In this document: positions 56,307 through 64,000 of the stretch, piece by piece
How positions within the stretch are numbered: the stretch's first letter is position 1
How the letters are laid out: each line of letters begins with the position of its first letter
Assembly: GCF_025639885.1 (NCBI RefSeq)
Contig: NZ_CP106738.1
Coordinates: 2,046,001 to 2,110,000, forward strand
Direction: 5' to 3'
Length of the DNA stretch: 64,000 bases
DNA from: Roseovarius pelagicus
GTDB lineage: Bacteria; Pseudomonadota; Alphaproteobacteria; Rhodobacterales; Rhodobacteraceae
Program-made: the position numbers and the translations under genes
The notes under the pieces: model-generated
The model's input: only the letters and a program-made list of their open reading frames with translations
Databases searched by the model: none
Told to the model about the DNA's origin: nothing

Positions 56307-57665
56307 ATGCTGTCGAATTCGATCGCCACCCGTGACATTCAAAGTCAGATTCACCCTCAGACGAACCTAGACCAGCACGAAAAGTGCGGGCCCGTGGTCA
56401 TGGCGTCGGGCGACGGTTCAATCGTCACCGATATCAACGGCAAGAGTTACATCGAGGGCATGTCCGGCCTGTGGTGCACCTCGCTCGGGCTGAAGGATGA
56501 CCGACTGGCCAAGGCCGCCGCTAGGCAGTTCGATACTCTGCCCTATTATCAGAACTTCGCTCATCGCGGCACCGAGCCAGCGATTGATCTGGCCGCGAAA
56601 CTGCTCGAGATTTCGCCGGTGCCCATGTCTAAGGTGCTGTTTCAAAGCTCTGGCTCAGAGGCCAACGATACGGCCGTGAAACTGATCTGGTATCACTTCG
56701 CGGCACAGGGCCGCCCGGAAAAGCGCAAGATCATCTCGCGCGAGCGTGGCTATCACGGCACCTCTATCGCCTCGGCCAGCATCACCGGCCTGCCCCATCT
56801 GCATACGGACTGGCGCCTGCCGCTTGACGGATTCCTGAAAGTTACCTGCCCTCATTTCTATCGCGAAGGGCGTCCGGGTGAGTCCGAGGAGGCATTCTCG
56901 ACCCGGCTCGCGCAGGAGATCGAAGACCTGATCCTCGCCGAAGGTCCGGACACGGTTGCCGCCTTCTTTGCCGAACCGGCCATGGGAACAGGCGGAGTTG
57001 TGCTTCCGCCTGCGGGCTATTTCGAAAAGGTTCAGGCGGTGCTCGACAAGTACGATGTGCTCATGGTCGCCGACGAGGTGATCACCGCGTTCGGAAGAAC
57101 CGGTGCGTGGTGGGGCAGTCAGACATTCGGGCTCAAACCCGACCTCATCACCTGCGCCAAAGCATTGACCGCGGCTTACGTGCCACTCTCTGCCGTTCTG
57201 ATTTCGGAACCCATATACCAGACGATGCTAGCGCAAAGTCGCAAAATCGGCGTCTTCGGGCACGGCTACACTTATGGCGCCCATCCCGTTGCCTGTGCCG
57301 TGGCAAATGAAACCCTGCGCATCTACGACGAAGACGGCGTGATCGACGGCGTGGCTGCTCTTGGTGAGCGAATGGAGAGCGTGCTCGCCCCGCTTCGCGA
57401 CCATCCGCTCGTAGGCGAGGTCCGGGGCGTCGGCCTCATGTGGGGGATCGAGATCGTGAGCGATAAAGACAGCCGGGCACCGTTTCTCGCGGAAGAGGGT
57501 GTTCCCGCGAAGATACAAGACGCTGCCTTCCGACTTGGCCTCGTCTGCCGCGCCTTGGGAAACGCCATCGCTCTGGCGCCACCCCTGATCGTCACCCCCG
57601 AACAAATCGACGAAATCGGGCGCATCATGAACGAGGCGATAAAGGAGGTAAAAGCCGGGCTCTGA
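56307..57665 (+). CDS. Class III omega-amino acid / amine:pyruvate aminotransferase
   Basis: 452 residues. YIEGMSGLWCTSLG is a hallmark opening of amine:pyruvate and beta-alanine/taurine:pyruvate aminotransferases. FQSSGSEANDTAVKLIWYHF is the cofactor loop, MVADEVITAFGRTG the Asp block, and TCAKALTAAYVP carries Lys285. Moves the amino group of an omega-amino acid or a di-amine to pyruvate. With the polyamine-type deacetylase nearby, acetylated diamine breakdown is plausible. Confidence 0.86.
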   Translation: MLSNSIATRDIQSQIHPQTNLDQHEKCGPVVMASGDGSIVTDINGKSYIEGMSGLWCTSLGLKDDRLAKAAARQFDTLPYYQNFAHRGTEPAIDLAAKLLEISPVPMSKVLFQSSGSEANDTAVKLIWYHFAAQGRPEKRKIISRERGYHGTSIASASITGLPHLHTDWRLPLDGFLKVTCPHFYREGRPGESEEAFSTRLAQEIEDLILAEGPDTVAAFFAEPAMGTGGVVLPPAGYFEKVQAVLDKYDVLMVADEVITAFGRTGAWWGSQTFGLKPDLITCAKALTAAYVPLSAVLISEPIYQTMLAQSRKIGVFGHGYTYGAHPVACAVANETLRIYDEDGVIDGVAALGERMESVLAPLRDHPLVGEVRGVGLMWGIEIVSDKDSRAPFLAEEGVPAKIQDAAFRLGLVCRALGNAIALAPPLIVTPEQIDEIGRIMNEAIKEVKAGL

Positions 57666-57733
57666 AGCGGCAGGGTGAGAATCGCTGTCGGTCATTTCCA
57701 CCGCCACATATAATACAACCTGCACCCATATAG

Positions 57734-57762
57734 TTGACAAAGTCTACCAATTGCGCACAATC
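57734..57762 (+). promoter_or_regulatory. Candidate promoter of the MarR gene
   Basis: TTGACA (57734-57739), 17-bp spacer, ACAATC (57757-57762). Transcription would begin near 57769, which rules out the in-frame start at 57751 and supports ATG 57814. Confidence 0.5.
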
Positions 57763-57813
57763 AGTGTTGCATTCGCAACCCGCAGCCATTCGGCAAAGGA
57801 CCACGTCATCGAC

Positions 57814-58380
57814 ATGAGCAGATCACCCGCCGCAGTAAAGGCCAAGCCTTCCCTTGATGGAATAGGTGACGAATCCTCGGACGTCCGGCACTTGTTTTCC
57901 TACAACCTGCAACGGCTGGCCTCTGTTTCATCACGCATCGCAACGCGTTACATGCTGGACGATTTCCAGCTGACCGTGCAGGAATGGCGCGCTTTGGCCG
58001 TGCTCGACTTTCTCGGCGACGCGCCGCTCTATATCCTCGCCCAACGGGCCGGGATCCAAAAGAGCCAGACCAGCCGTCTTATCGCGGACCTGTCGAAGCG
58101 CGGATACATTCAGAGAAAGCGCCATCCAAGCGACAAGCGAAGCACCCTGCTTTCTCTGACTGAGACGGGCGCAGATCTTGTCCAGCAGGTTCTGGCCCAG
58201 TCGCGCATCCGGAACCGAAAGATGCTGGAAGGGCTCACCGATGAGGAACGCGTCCAGCTGATGTCCCTTCTCGGAAAGGCAATCAATTCGTCGTTCCATT
58301 ACCTCGAAGAACTCAAGCAGGACGTCACGGACACCTACGAGGAGACGACGGAACCAGCAAGTTTCTTCGAAGAGCCTTAA
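57814..58380 (+). CDS. MarR-family transcriptional regulator
   Basis: About 188 residues. The winged helix-turn-helix reads LYILAQRAGIQKSQTSRLIA then DLSKRGYIQRKRHPSDKRST, with the DKR wing of MarR proteins. The C terminus carries an acidic tail. The gene ends within 4 bp of the convergent deacetylase-like gene. Probably responds to an aromatic acid or CoA ester, as MarR proteins commonly do (inference). Confidence 0.85.
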   Translation: MSRSPAAVKAKPSLDGIGDESSDVRHLFSYNLQRLASVSSRIATRYMLDDFQLTVQEWRALAVLDFLGDAPLYILAQRAGIQKSQTSRLIADLSKRGYIQRKRHPSDKRSTLLSLTETGADLVQQVLAQSRIRNRKMLEGLTDEERVQLMSLLGKAINSSFHYLEELKQDVTDTYEETTEPASFFEEP

Positions 58381-59393
58381 CCGACAAGGCCCTCGAGAAA
58401 GCGGAGCAGGTTAGCGCCGAGTGCATCTGTTGGATATCCCCCCTCTTGGATGACGACTGTCGGGCAGGCGTACCGGCTCATCTCTCCCAGCCTCGCGAAA
58501 TCATCTGTTTCAAGCGCCATGCACGCGAAAGGGTCGCCCACGAAAGCGTCCAGCCCGAGGGCAATGACCATCAGGTCCGGCTTGAATGTCCCGATCGCAG
58601 AACGCGCGCTGTTCATCGCCGCCTGCCAGACATCAATACCCGACATCAACGGAAGTGGAAGGTTGAGGTTCCTTCCCTCGCCAGCCCCTATACCAGTTTC
58701 ATCCGCATACCCGCTGTAATACGGGTAGAGATCCTCGGGCGCGCCGTGCAGGGAGACCGTCAGCACGTTTTCGCGGTCATAGAACAAGGCCTGCGTGCCA
58801 TTTCCGTGGTGCACATCCACGTCGAGTATCGCCACACGCAAACCCTGCGCCACGGCCATCTCTGCCGCAATCGCCGAATTGTTGAGATAGCAAAACCCAC
58901 CAGCCAGATCACGCGCGGCGTGGTGCCCCGGAGGGCGGCAAAGTCCATAGGCAACCTCTCCTGACTGCATTACGTGTTCTACCGACGCGAGCGCCGTCAT
59001 GGCCGACGCCCTCGCTGCCTGCCAGGTTCCGACCGTCACCACACAACTTGCATCGGCCTGAAAATACCCGGCCCGGCCAAGGATATCCCGTGGGATACGC
59101 GCCTGCGCCCGCACCGGATGCGCACTCGCGCGCATTTCCGGACCATTGCCAGAATGCTTCGACCACTCTTCGAACCCATTGCGTAAGAAGTCGAGATATT
59201 CCGCGCTGTGAACCCGCTCGAGGAGATCTTCCGGGTACATGCCCGGCGCGGCGATGTCGACATCAGCCGAGCGCAGCGCCGCGAGGAGGCGTTCCGCGCG
59301 TTCGGGCGTTTCGACGGTCGCTCTGAGTTCGCCACCCGCCAAACGCGTCAGGGGACGGTGCAGGAGCTGATCGTGATCAAAGAACGCGCGCAT
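58377..59393 (-). CDS. Histone-deacetylase-family enzyme, acetylpolyamine amidohydrolase-like
   Basis: 338 residues. The zinc-enzyme motifs are complete: CRPPGHHAARD (two catalytic His), GGFCYLNNSAIAA, LDVDVHHGNGTQALFY (zinc Asp and His), ALGLDAFVGDP (second zinc Asp), IQEGGYP. In bacteria this family removes acetyl groups from acetylated polyamines or related amines. It shares one base with the nitronate-monooxygenase-like gene upstream (TGATG), so it is the last gene of the 63907-to-58377 leftward operon. Confidence 0.87.
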   Translation of the reverse strand: MRAFFDHDQLLHRPLTRLAGGELRATVETPERAERLLAALRSADVDIAAPGMYPEDLLERVHSAEYLDFLRNGFEEWSKHSGNGPEMRASAHPVRAQARIPRDILGRAGYFQADASCVVTVGTWQAARASAMTALASVEHVMQSGEVAYGLCRPPGHHAARDLAGGFCYLNNSAIAAEMAVAQGLRVAILDVDVHHGNGTQALFYDRENVLTVSLHGAPEDLYPYYSGYADETGIGAGEGRNLNLPLPLMSGIDVWQAAMNSARSAIGTFKPDLMVIALGLDAFVGDPFACMALETDDFARLGEMSRYACPTVVIQEGGYPTDALGANLLRFLEGLVG

Positions 59394-60355
59394 CAGACCA
59401 CCGCCGACGGAAGCTCTTCCAAGGCCCGGGCATATTCCGACGCGATTTCCGCCACGACGTCTGCCGCCGGCATCACCCGCTCGACAAGGCCCGTGCTTTG
59501 GCCGGCTTCCAGCTTACCCTCCTCGACATCCCCGTCGAACGCGGCCATCTTGAGGCTCGATGCCATGAATACGTCTTTCCGGCTTTCTATGTCTGCCCCC
59601 TGCCTTTCAAGCTCCAGCATGCGGTCGGAGAACCTGTTTTCGATCACCCGGATCATCCCGAGCTCGCTGCCGACCGTACGCGTATCCGACACCCCGGCGC
59701 GCAGCACTGCCTGTTTGTAGCCGTCCGACACGTTCGCCTCGGGCGTTGCCATGAACCGTGTGCCAAAATTGGCAGCCCCTGCGCCCAACGATAGGGCCGC
59801 CAGAAGCCCGCGACCATCCGCTAAACCACCTGACGCAATCAAGGGGATACGCCCGCCCGTGACCTTGGAAATCGCACGCACCAAAACAAGGGTCGACACC
59901 AGCGACGGCGGCGGATGCCCGCCCGCTTCGCCACCGACAACCACCAAACCGTCGACACCCGCGTTCATGGCCTTGACGGCGTGTTCCTCGCCAGCAACGA
60001 CATGAATGCATTTCGTGCCGATCGCCTTGAAACGGTCGAGATACTTCTTCGGCCCCCCCTGCGAGGCGATGATCGCCGGAATGCGCTTTGCTTCGAGCAG
60101 GTCCAGCACCTCTTCCGCACCCTTGCGGTAGAGCGGCATGTTAACGGCGAACGGCTTGTCGGTCCCGGCCCTGATCTCGTCGATGCACTGGTCGATTGCG
60201 TCGAGATACATGGGGCCAACAGCCAGCACGCCCAAGCCGCCTGCGCTGCTGACGGCAAGCGGCAGGGCGCTACAGGATGATGCCCACGACATACCGGCCT
60301 GAAGGATTGGCAGATCGATGCCAAAAAGGCGTGTGACGTCCGTCTGGATCTGCAT
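59393..60355 (-). CDS. Nitronate monooxygenase / FabK-like FMN enzyme
   Basis: About 320 residues from ATG 60355. It opens LFGIDLPILQAGMSW, then VVGGEAGGHPPPSL (the conserved GGEAGGH), ASGGLADGRGL and LGAGAANFGTRFMAT (FMN phosphate site). This is the 2-nitropropane-dioxygenase-like fold shared by nitronate monooxygenases, FabK enoyl-ACP reductases and some acyl-CoA enzymes. In an operon with a CoA ligase and a CoA transferase, an enoyl-CoA or nitro-compound reaction is possible. Overlaps its neighbours by 1 and 3 bp. Confidence 0.82.
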   Translation of the reverse strand: MQIQTDVTRLFGIDLPILQAGMSWASSCSALPLAVSSAGGLGVLAVGPMYLDAIDQCIDEIRAGTDKPFAVNMPLYRKGAEEVLDLLEAKRIPAIIASQGGPKKYLDRFKAIGTKCIHVVAGEEHAVKAMNAGVDGLVVVGGEAGGHPPPSLVSTLVLVRAISKVTGGRIPLIASGGLADGRGLLAALSLGAGAANFGTRFMATPEANVSDGYKQAVLRAGVSDTRTVGSELGMIRVIENRFSDRMLELERQGADIESRKDVFMASSLKMAAFDGDVEEGKLEAGQSTGLVERVMPAADVVAEIASEYARALEELPSAVV

Positions 60356-61974
60356 CAGGCTTTCTCCGACAGCAGCCACCGGGCATGCGCGGCCAGCTTG
60401 CTTTTCTGGACCTTTGAACTCGCCGTCATGCCGATATCCTCGAAGCCCTCTACGAACCAGACATGGCGTGGGATCTTGAACCCGGCCATGTTCTGCTTTG
60501 CCCAGTCACCAAGGGTTTCGGCATCCATCGCGTGGCCCTCGTTGAGAACGATGAACGCCGCACAGACCTCGACGAGGCGCTCATCCGGCACGCCAACGAT
60601 CTGGGCCAGCCGGATGGCCGGGTGGCGATGGAGAAGGTCCTCGACCTCTTCGGGCGAGACATTTTCGCCGCCCACCCTGACGATATTCTTCAGGCGCCCG
60701 AGAAACGCCAGCCGCCCATCGGCAGAGAGCGCCCCCAGATCGCCGGTCGACAACCAGCCCTCATCGCTGAGCGTTTCGGCCGTATTCTCCGGCATGTCAA
60801 AATAAGCTTCCATAACCGACCAGCCGCGCACCTGGATCTCTCCGCGTCCGCCAGCCTGCAGCACATCTCCGGTTTGCGGGTCGACGATCCGAACGTCAAG
60901 GCCGGGCTGCGGTCGCATCAACCCTGTCGTTCTGATATCCTCCGGTTCCCACCAGCAGGATTGCGCGATATTGGGCGACGCTTCCGACAACCCGTACCCG
61001 GAGACACATTGTGTGGCCCCGAGTTCGTGAACGACCCGCTTCAAAACGGCTTGCGAACCGGCGACCCAGCCGCCTCTCAGCGTAAGAGCCCGACATTGTC
61101 GATCCGGGTGGTTGAGAAGCATCAGCGCCATCGTGTCATTGCCGGAGAAATGCGTGCATCGCTCCGCTTCCATCAACTCGAGCGCCTCGGCCGCGTCAAA
61201 CCGCGCCATGGTCACCAGCGTCACAGCATGTTGCAGGCACGCCATGATCGACAGCGAGGTTCCAGCCACGTGAAAGAACGGTCGGGCAGAATGAAACCGG
61301 TCGCCGGCCCGAAGTCCCATCCGCAGCGCCGATACGAACCCGTTCGTGAGAAGGCTGTGCTGGCGCAGCATGACCCCCTTCGGAAACCCGGTACTCCCCG
61401 AGGTGTACTGAATCAGGATGACGTCGTCCGACGCCGAGGCACCGGGCGGCTCGTCAGACACTTCATCCTCGAATGTCGCCCAGCTTCGCGCCCATGGCGC
61501 GTCGGCCGTCCCGTTAAGAACTACGGTTTCCAGATCCGGCAGGTCACTGCAAGGAAGCGGTTCGTTTCCCAGAATCTCGCGCAGTATGGCGGTGAAATCG
61601 CTGCTCAACAGGCGGTCCGCGGCAAATAGGAACTTCGCTCGCGACTGACGTAGGCAATACGCGATCTCGGCGGCGCGAAGACGTGTGTTGACCGGAATGG
61701 TCACGGCACCGATCGTGGCAAGCGCCAGAAAGATGCCGTGGAACTGAGCCCCGTTGCCGAGGCAGAGCGCCACGTGATCCCCGTGCCGGACACCAAGCGC
61801 GTGCAGTGACCGGCGAAGCCGGTCGACGTCTTCGGCCAGTTCGGCATATGTCCTGCGCCCGTCAGGCGCGACAATCGCTTCCACATCAGGGGCCAGGCTG
61901 CAGGCGCGCGCCAGTGCCCCGGCGGCTGTCACCGGGCAAAGCAACCCCGCTTGAATGGACGGCACGTCAGCCAT
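60355..61974 (-). CDS. AMP-forming acyl-CoA ligase
   Basis: About 539 residues, ANL superfamily. YTSGSTGFPKGVML is the nucleotide-binding P-loop-like motif, GYGLSEASP the A5 motif, GWLSTGDLGALSADGRLAFL then GRLKNIVRVGGENV the hinge region, and ASSKVQKSKL the late catalytic Lys region. Activates a carboxylic acid to its CoA thioester. The start at ATG 61974 has GAGG six bases upstream; ATG 61986 is also in frame but lacks a site. Confidence 0.88.
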   Translation of the reverse strand: MADVPSIQAGLLCPVTAAGALARACSLAPDVEAIVAPDGRRTYAELAEDVDRLRRSLHALGVRHGDHVALCLGNGAQFHGIFLALATIGAVTIPVNTRLRAAEIAYCLRQSRAKFLFAADRLLSSDFTAILREILGNEPLPCSDLPDLETVVLNGTADAPWARSWATFEDEVSDEPPGASASDDVILIQYTSGSTGFPKGVMLRQHSLLTNGFVSALRMGLRAGDRFHSARPFFHVAGTSLSIMACLQHAVTLVTMARFDAAEALELMEAERCTHFSGNDTMALMLLNHPDRQCRALTLRGGWVAGSQAVLKRVVHELGATQCVSGYGLSEASPNIAQSCWWEPEDIRTTGLMRPQPGLDVRIVDPQTGDVLQAGGRGEIQVRGWSVMEAYFDMPENTAETLSDEGWLSTGDLGALSADGRLAFLGRLKNIVRVGGENVSPEEVEDLLHRHPAIRLAQIVGVPDERLVEVCAAFIVLNEGHAMDAETLGDWAKQNMAGFKIPRHVWFVEGFEDIGMTASSKVQKSKLAAHARWLLSEKA

Positions 61975-61982
61975 TGCCCACC

Positions 61983-62732
61983 TCATTGTTGAACCGTTCG
62001 ATCCCCGCACGCCAATTGCTGTTGCTCAGGACCTGACGAGATCGCGCCCAGTTCGATCTCGATGCCCGAAGCCAGATCTGTTTGTCCGCCCTCATCAACC
62101 GCCCGTTTCGTCAGTTGCATGGCAAGATGCGGCGCCTCGGCCACCTTGGCGGCAATATCACGGGCGGCATCAAGAAACCCATCCGCAGGTAGGACGCGCG
62201 CCACGAGGCCGCGCGCGTGGGCCTCGTTCACGCCCATTTTCCGACTGGTGAAGAGTAACTCCTTCGCGCTCGACACCCCGATCACACGCTGCAGCCTCTG
62301 AGTCGCGCCGACGGTGCCCCATTGCGGTTCGGGAAACAGGAAGGTCGCCTTGTCCGAGGCCACGATGAAATCGCTGGCCATGGCAATTTCGCCACCCGAA
62401 CCCACCACGGGCCCCTGCACTGCGCAGAGCACGGGAAGCGGGCAGGTTTCGATAGACATGTACGCTCTGAACGCGGCTTGGCGACGGGCGATCACCCATG
62501 CCTCGTCACGGCCATTCCGCTCTTTCAGATCGGCGCCGGCGCAGAAAACCGGCCCCTCTGAGCGGAGCAGCACCGCGCGAATGTCTTCGCCCATTTCAAA
62601 GCCGGAAAAGACCTCGTGCAACTTGTGACAAAGTTCGAGGTTCACGGCATTCCGGGCGGCAACTCGGTCGATGACGACCTCACAGACGGCCCCTCGCCGT
62701 TCCACCTTCACGAGGTCGGACTTCTCTGTCAT
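61983..62732 (-). CDS. Enoyl-CoA hydratase/isomerase family protein
   Basis: 249 residues, crotonase fold. GPVFCAGADLKE and VQGPVVGSGGEIAMASDFIV are the two oxyanion segments; the acid Glu position is within FPEPQWGTVG. ATG 62732 has AAGGGAG upstream and overlaps the CoA-transferase stop by 4 bp. An in-frame opening further upstream overlaps the CoA-transferase and is a shadow. Hydrates the unsaturated acyl-CoA of this pathway. Confidence 0.86.
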   Translation of the reverse strand: MTEKSDLVKVERRGAVCEVVIDRVAARNAVNLELCHKLHEVFSGFEMGEDIRAVLLRSEGPVFCAGADLKERNGRDEAWVIARRQAAFRAYMSIETCPLPVLCAVQGPVVGSGGEIAMASDFIVASDKATFLFPEPQWGTVGATQRLQRVIGVSSAKELLFTSRKMGVNEAHARGLVARVLPADGFLDAARDIAAKVAEAPHLAMQLTKRAVDEGGQTDLASGIEIELGAISSGPEQQQLACGDRTVQQ

Positions 62733-63907
62733 GCCACCACTCCCTTGTCTCTCAATTCCGTCAATCTCGTACCGTCGACGCCGAGCGAGCGCAAAACCGC
62801 GTCGGTATCCGCGCCCAGTTTTGGGGGCGCGAGAAATTCGATCGGATCGTAGCCCGAAAACCGGCCCGGCGTCGCAAGGCACTGTGTTTCGCCCCGGTCC
62901 GGGTCGTCGAACTCGGCGACCATGCCGCGGAACCGGGTGTGCGGATCGTCGAGGATCTCGGGCACCGTATTGACCTCTCCAGCGGGAACGCCGGCCGCCC
63001 GCAGCATATCGGCAAGCTCGCCGCGCGCCCAAGGCAGGATCGCGGCCCGCAGCATCGACATGACCTCGTCCCGGCGCTCCACGCGCATGGCGTTCTTGTC
63101 CATCCACTCGGGCGCATCGAGGTCCAGCACGTCACAGACGGCCGGCCAATGCTGGTCGCTCGCAGAAATGAAAACCCATTCTCCGTCGCGGCATTCGAAG
63201 GCCGCGCTTGGGACACGACCCAGATGTTCCGTACCAGTCCGGGTCGGCTCGCGCCGCTGTGCGAACCACCACATGGTCGGCAAGCTCAGAAGACTAACCT
63301 GAACGTCCATCATCGCCAGATCGACATGGCAGCCGCGCCCCGATGTAGCGCGCCCCAGAAGCCCGGTCATGGCGGCGATCACGATCCAGAGGCCTGAAGT
63401 CATGTCAGCAAACGGCACCCCAACTTTGGCAGGCGCGCCATCGGGATGCCCCGTCAGGTCGATGACCCCCGAAAGCGCCTGAAACACCGTGTCATAGCCC
63501 TTGCGGTCCTTGTACGGTCCGGTCTGCCCGAACCCGGTGTTCGAAATATAGATGACGGCGGGATTGCGCGCGCTGACGGTATCATAGCCCAACCCCAGCT
63601 TTTCCATGCCCCCCGGCAGGAAATTCTCTACGATGACATCGGCCTGAGCGGCAAGATCGAGGGCGATCTGCCGCCCTTCCTCACTCCTGAGGTCGATGGC
63701 GACGGATTTCTTGCCTCGGTTAAAGGCACAGAAATAGGCGCTCTGCCCACCGTCGAAGGCAGGCTCGAAGCTGCGGGATTCATCTCCCGTTCCGGGGCGC
63801 TCGACCTTTATGACCTCCGCGCCCTGATCGGACATGATCTGCGTTGCCATCGGCCCCGCCAGAACGCGCGAGAAGTCAACGACCTTAATTCCATCCAGCG
63901 GTTTCAT
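62729..63907 (-). CDS. Type III CoA-transferase (CaiB/BaiF family)
   Basis: 392 residues. KVVDFSRVLAGPMATQIMSD then GAEVIKVERP is the family opening, and YDTVFQALSG contains the catalytic Asp. VGVPFADMTSGLW and GVPAGEVNTVPEILDDP are further conserved blocks. Transfers CoA between carboxylates; relatives include carnitine and formyl-CoA transferases. The start overlaps the stop of a further upstream gene by 1 bp (TGATG). Confidence 0.88.
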   Translation of the reverse strand: MKPLDGIKVVDFSRVLAGPMATQIMSDQGAEVIKVERPGTGDESRSFEPAFDGGQSAYFCAFNRGKKSVAIDLRSEEGRQIALDLAAQADVIVENFLPGGMEKLGLGYDTVSARNPAVIYISNTGFGQTGPYKDRKGYDTVFQALSGVIDLTGHPDGAPAKVGVPFADMTSGLWIVIAAMTGLLGRATSGRGCHVDLAMMDVQVSLLSLPTMWWFAQRREPTRTGTEHLGRVPSAAFECRDGEWVFISASDQHWPAVCDVLDLDAPEWMDKNAMRVERRDEVMSMLRAAILPWARGELADMLRAAGVPAGEVNTVPEILDDPHTRFRGMVAEFDDPDRGETQCLATPGRFSGYDPIEFLAPPKLGADTDAVLRSLGVDGTRLTELRDKGVVA

Positions 63908-64000
63908 CAGTTCTCCGTCCGGAATGAGCGCATCAACGCGTTCGTGTCTCGCCCAACGGCCATGGCCGCATCAAAAGGTATCTCTCCCACGCGATAGAAA
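63907..64000 (-). CDS. 3' end of an unidentified gene running off the right edge
   Basis: The last 30 codons of a leftward gene: VGEIPFDAAMAVGRDTNALM and a few more residues before TGA at 63909-63907. The length is too small to name it; an acyl-CoA dehydrogenase or a second CoA-transferase would suit the neighbourhood but is not shown. Confidence 0.55.
   Translation of the reverse strand, partial: FYRVGEIPFDAAMAVGRDTNALMRSFRTEN

Noticed and set aside
60463..61629. Long plus-strand frame opposite the acyl-CoA ligase
   Set aside because: It is Arg/His/Pro-rich with no recognisable motif, while the minus strand carries complete ANL-ligase motifs.

Overview
The window looks like a piece of an alphaproteobacterial chromosome or large plasmid, most likely from the Rhodobacteraceae (Roseobacter group). 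The base composition is high in GC. The first gene encodes an OmpA-family protein with a long Ala/Glu-rich repeat, a layout I associate with that family. The rest is dense with ABC importers, LysR regulators, class III aminotransferases and CoA-ester enzymes for scavenging small organic nitrogen compounds. I see no rRNA, tRNA, CRISPR array or intact transposon.

Region 1 (1-3058) holds the 5' part of the OmpA-like gene and an SGNH-hydrolase-like membrane protein.

Region 2 (3121-18336) is the most striking part: a bacterial microcompartment locus. A divergent DeoR-type regulator faces what looks like one long transcription unit of 15 genes with many 1-4 bp overlaps. In order they encode a class III aminotransferase (possible phospho-lyase), a CoA-acylating aldehyde dehydrogenase with a C-terminal encapsulation-type helix, a tandem-domain shell protein, a PduM-like protein, a pentameric vertex protein, a hexameric shell protein, a second tandem-domain shell protein, a polyamine-type ABC importer (four genes), a short-chain dehydrogenase, an APH-like kinase, an isochorismatase-like hydrolase, and a B12-dependent diol dehydratase whose large and medium subunits are fused, followed by its small subunit. 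The kinase, aminotransferase, dehydrogenase and aldehyde dehydrogenase recall the RMM (aminopropanol) microcompartment. The diol dehydratase would be a second route to an aldehyde inside or beside the same shell.

Region 3 (18376-31406) is a catabolic cluster: LysR regulator, NDP-forming acyl-CoA synthetase, enoyl-CoA hydratase, enolase-superfamily dehydratase, GMC oxidoreductase, beta-hydroxyacid dehydrogenase and a dipeptide-type ABC importer. The importer carries two single-base frameshifts.

Region 4 (31476-34168) is a LysR regulator divergent from a translationally coupled pair that matches TmpA/TmpB, the two-oxygenase route that breaks the C-P bond of the phosphonate analogue of phosphocholine. 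A gap of about 850 bp with a gene relic follows. Region 5 (35016-40256) is a taurine/thiamine-precursor-type ABC importer, two SDRs and a CE4/imidase-like hydrolase, ending in a hairpin. Region 6 (40531-44950) is a second kinase plus phospho-lyase pair with a frameshifted agmatinase-family gene and a divergent LysR regulator. Region 7 (44951-53402) has an IS3 relic, a tautomerase / FAD-monooxygenase / two-hydrolase operon, and a divergent glycine-betaine-type importer (proVWX) ending in a clear terminator, then a LysR gene. Region 8 (53403-64000) holds a BKACE-type enzyme, LysR, class III aminotransferase, MarR, an acetylpolyamine-amidohydrolase-like enzyme, and an operon of nitronate-monooxygenase-like, acyl-CoA ligase, enoyl-CoA hydratase and type III CoA-transferase genes, running off the right edge.

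Three otherwise intact genes are broken by one-base changes, each in or next to a G/C run. They may be assembly errors rather than real decay. All functions are inferred from motifs read by eye; no database search was run.
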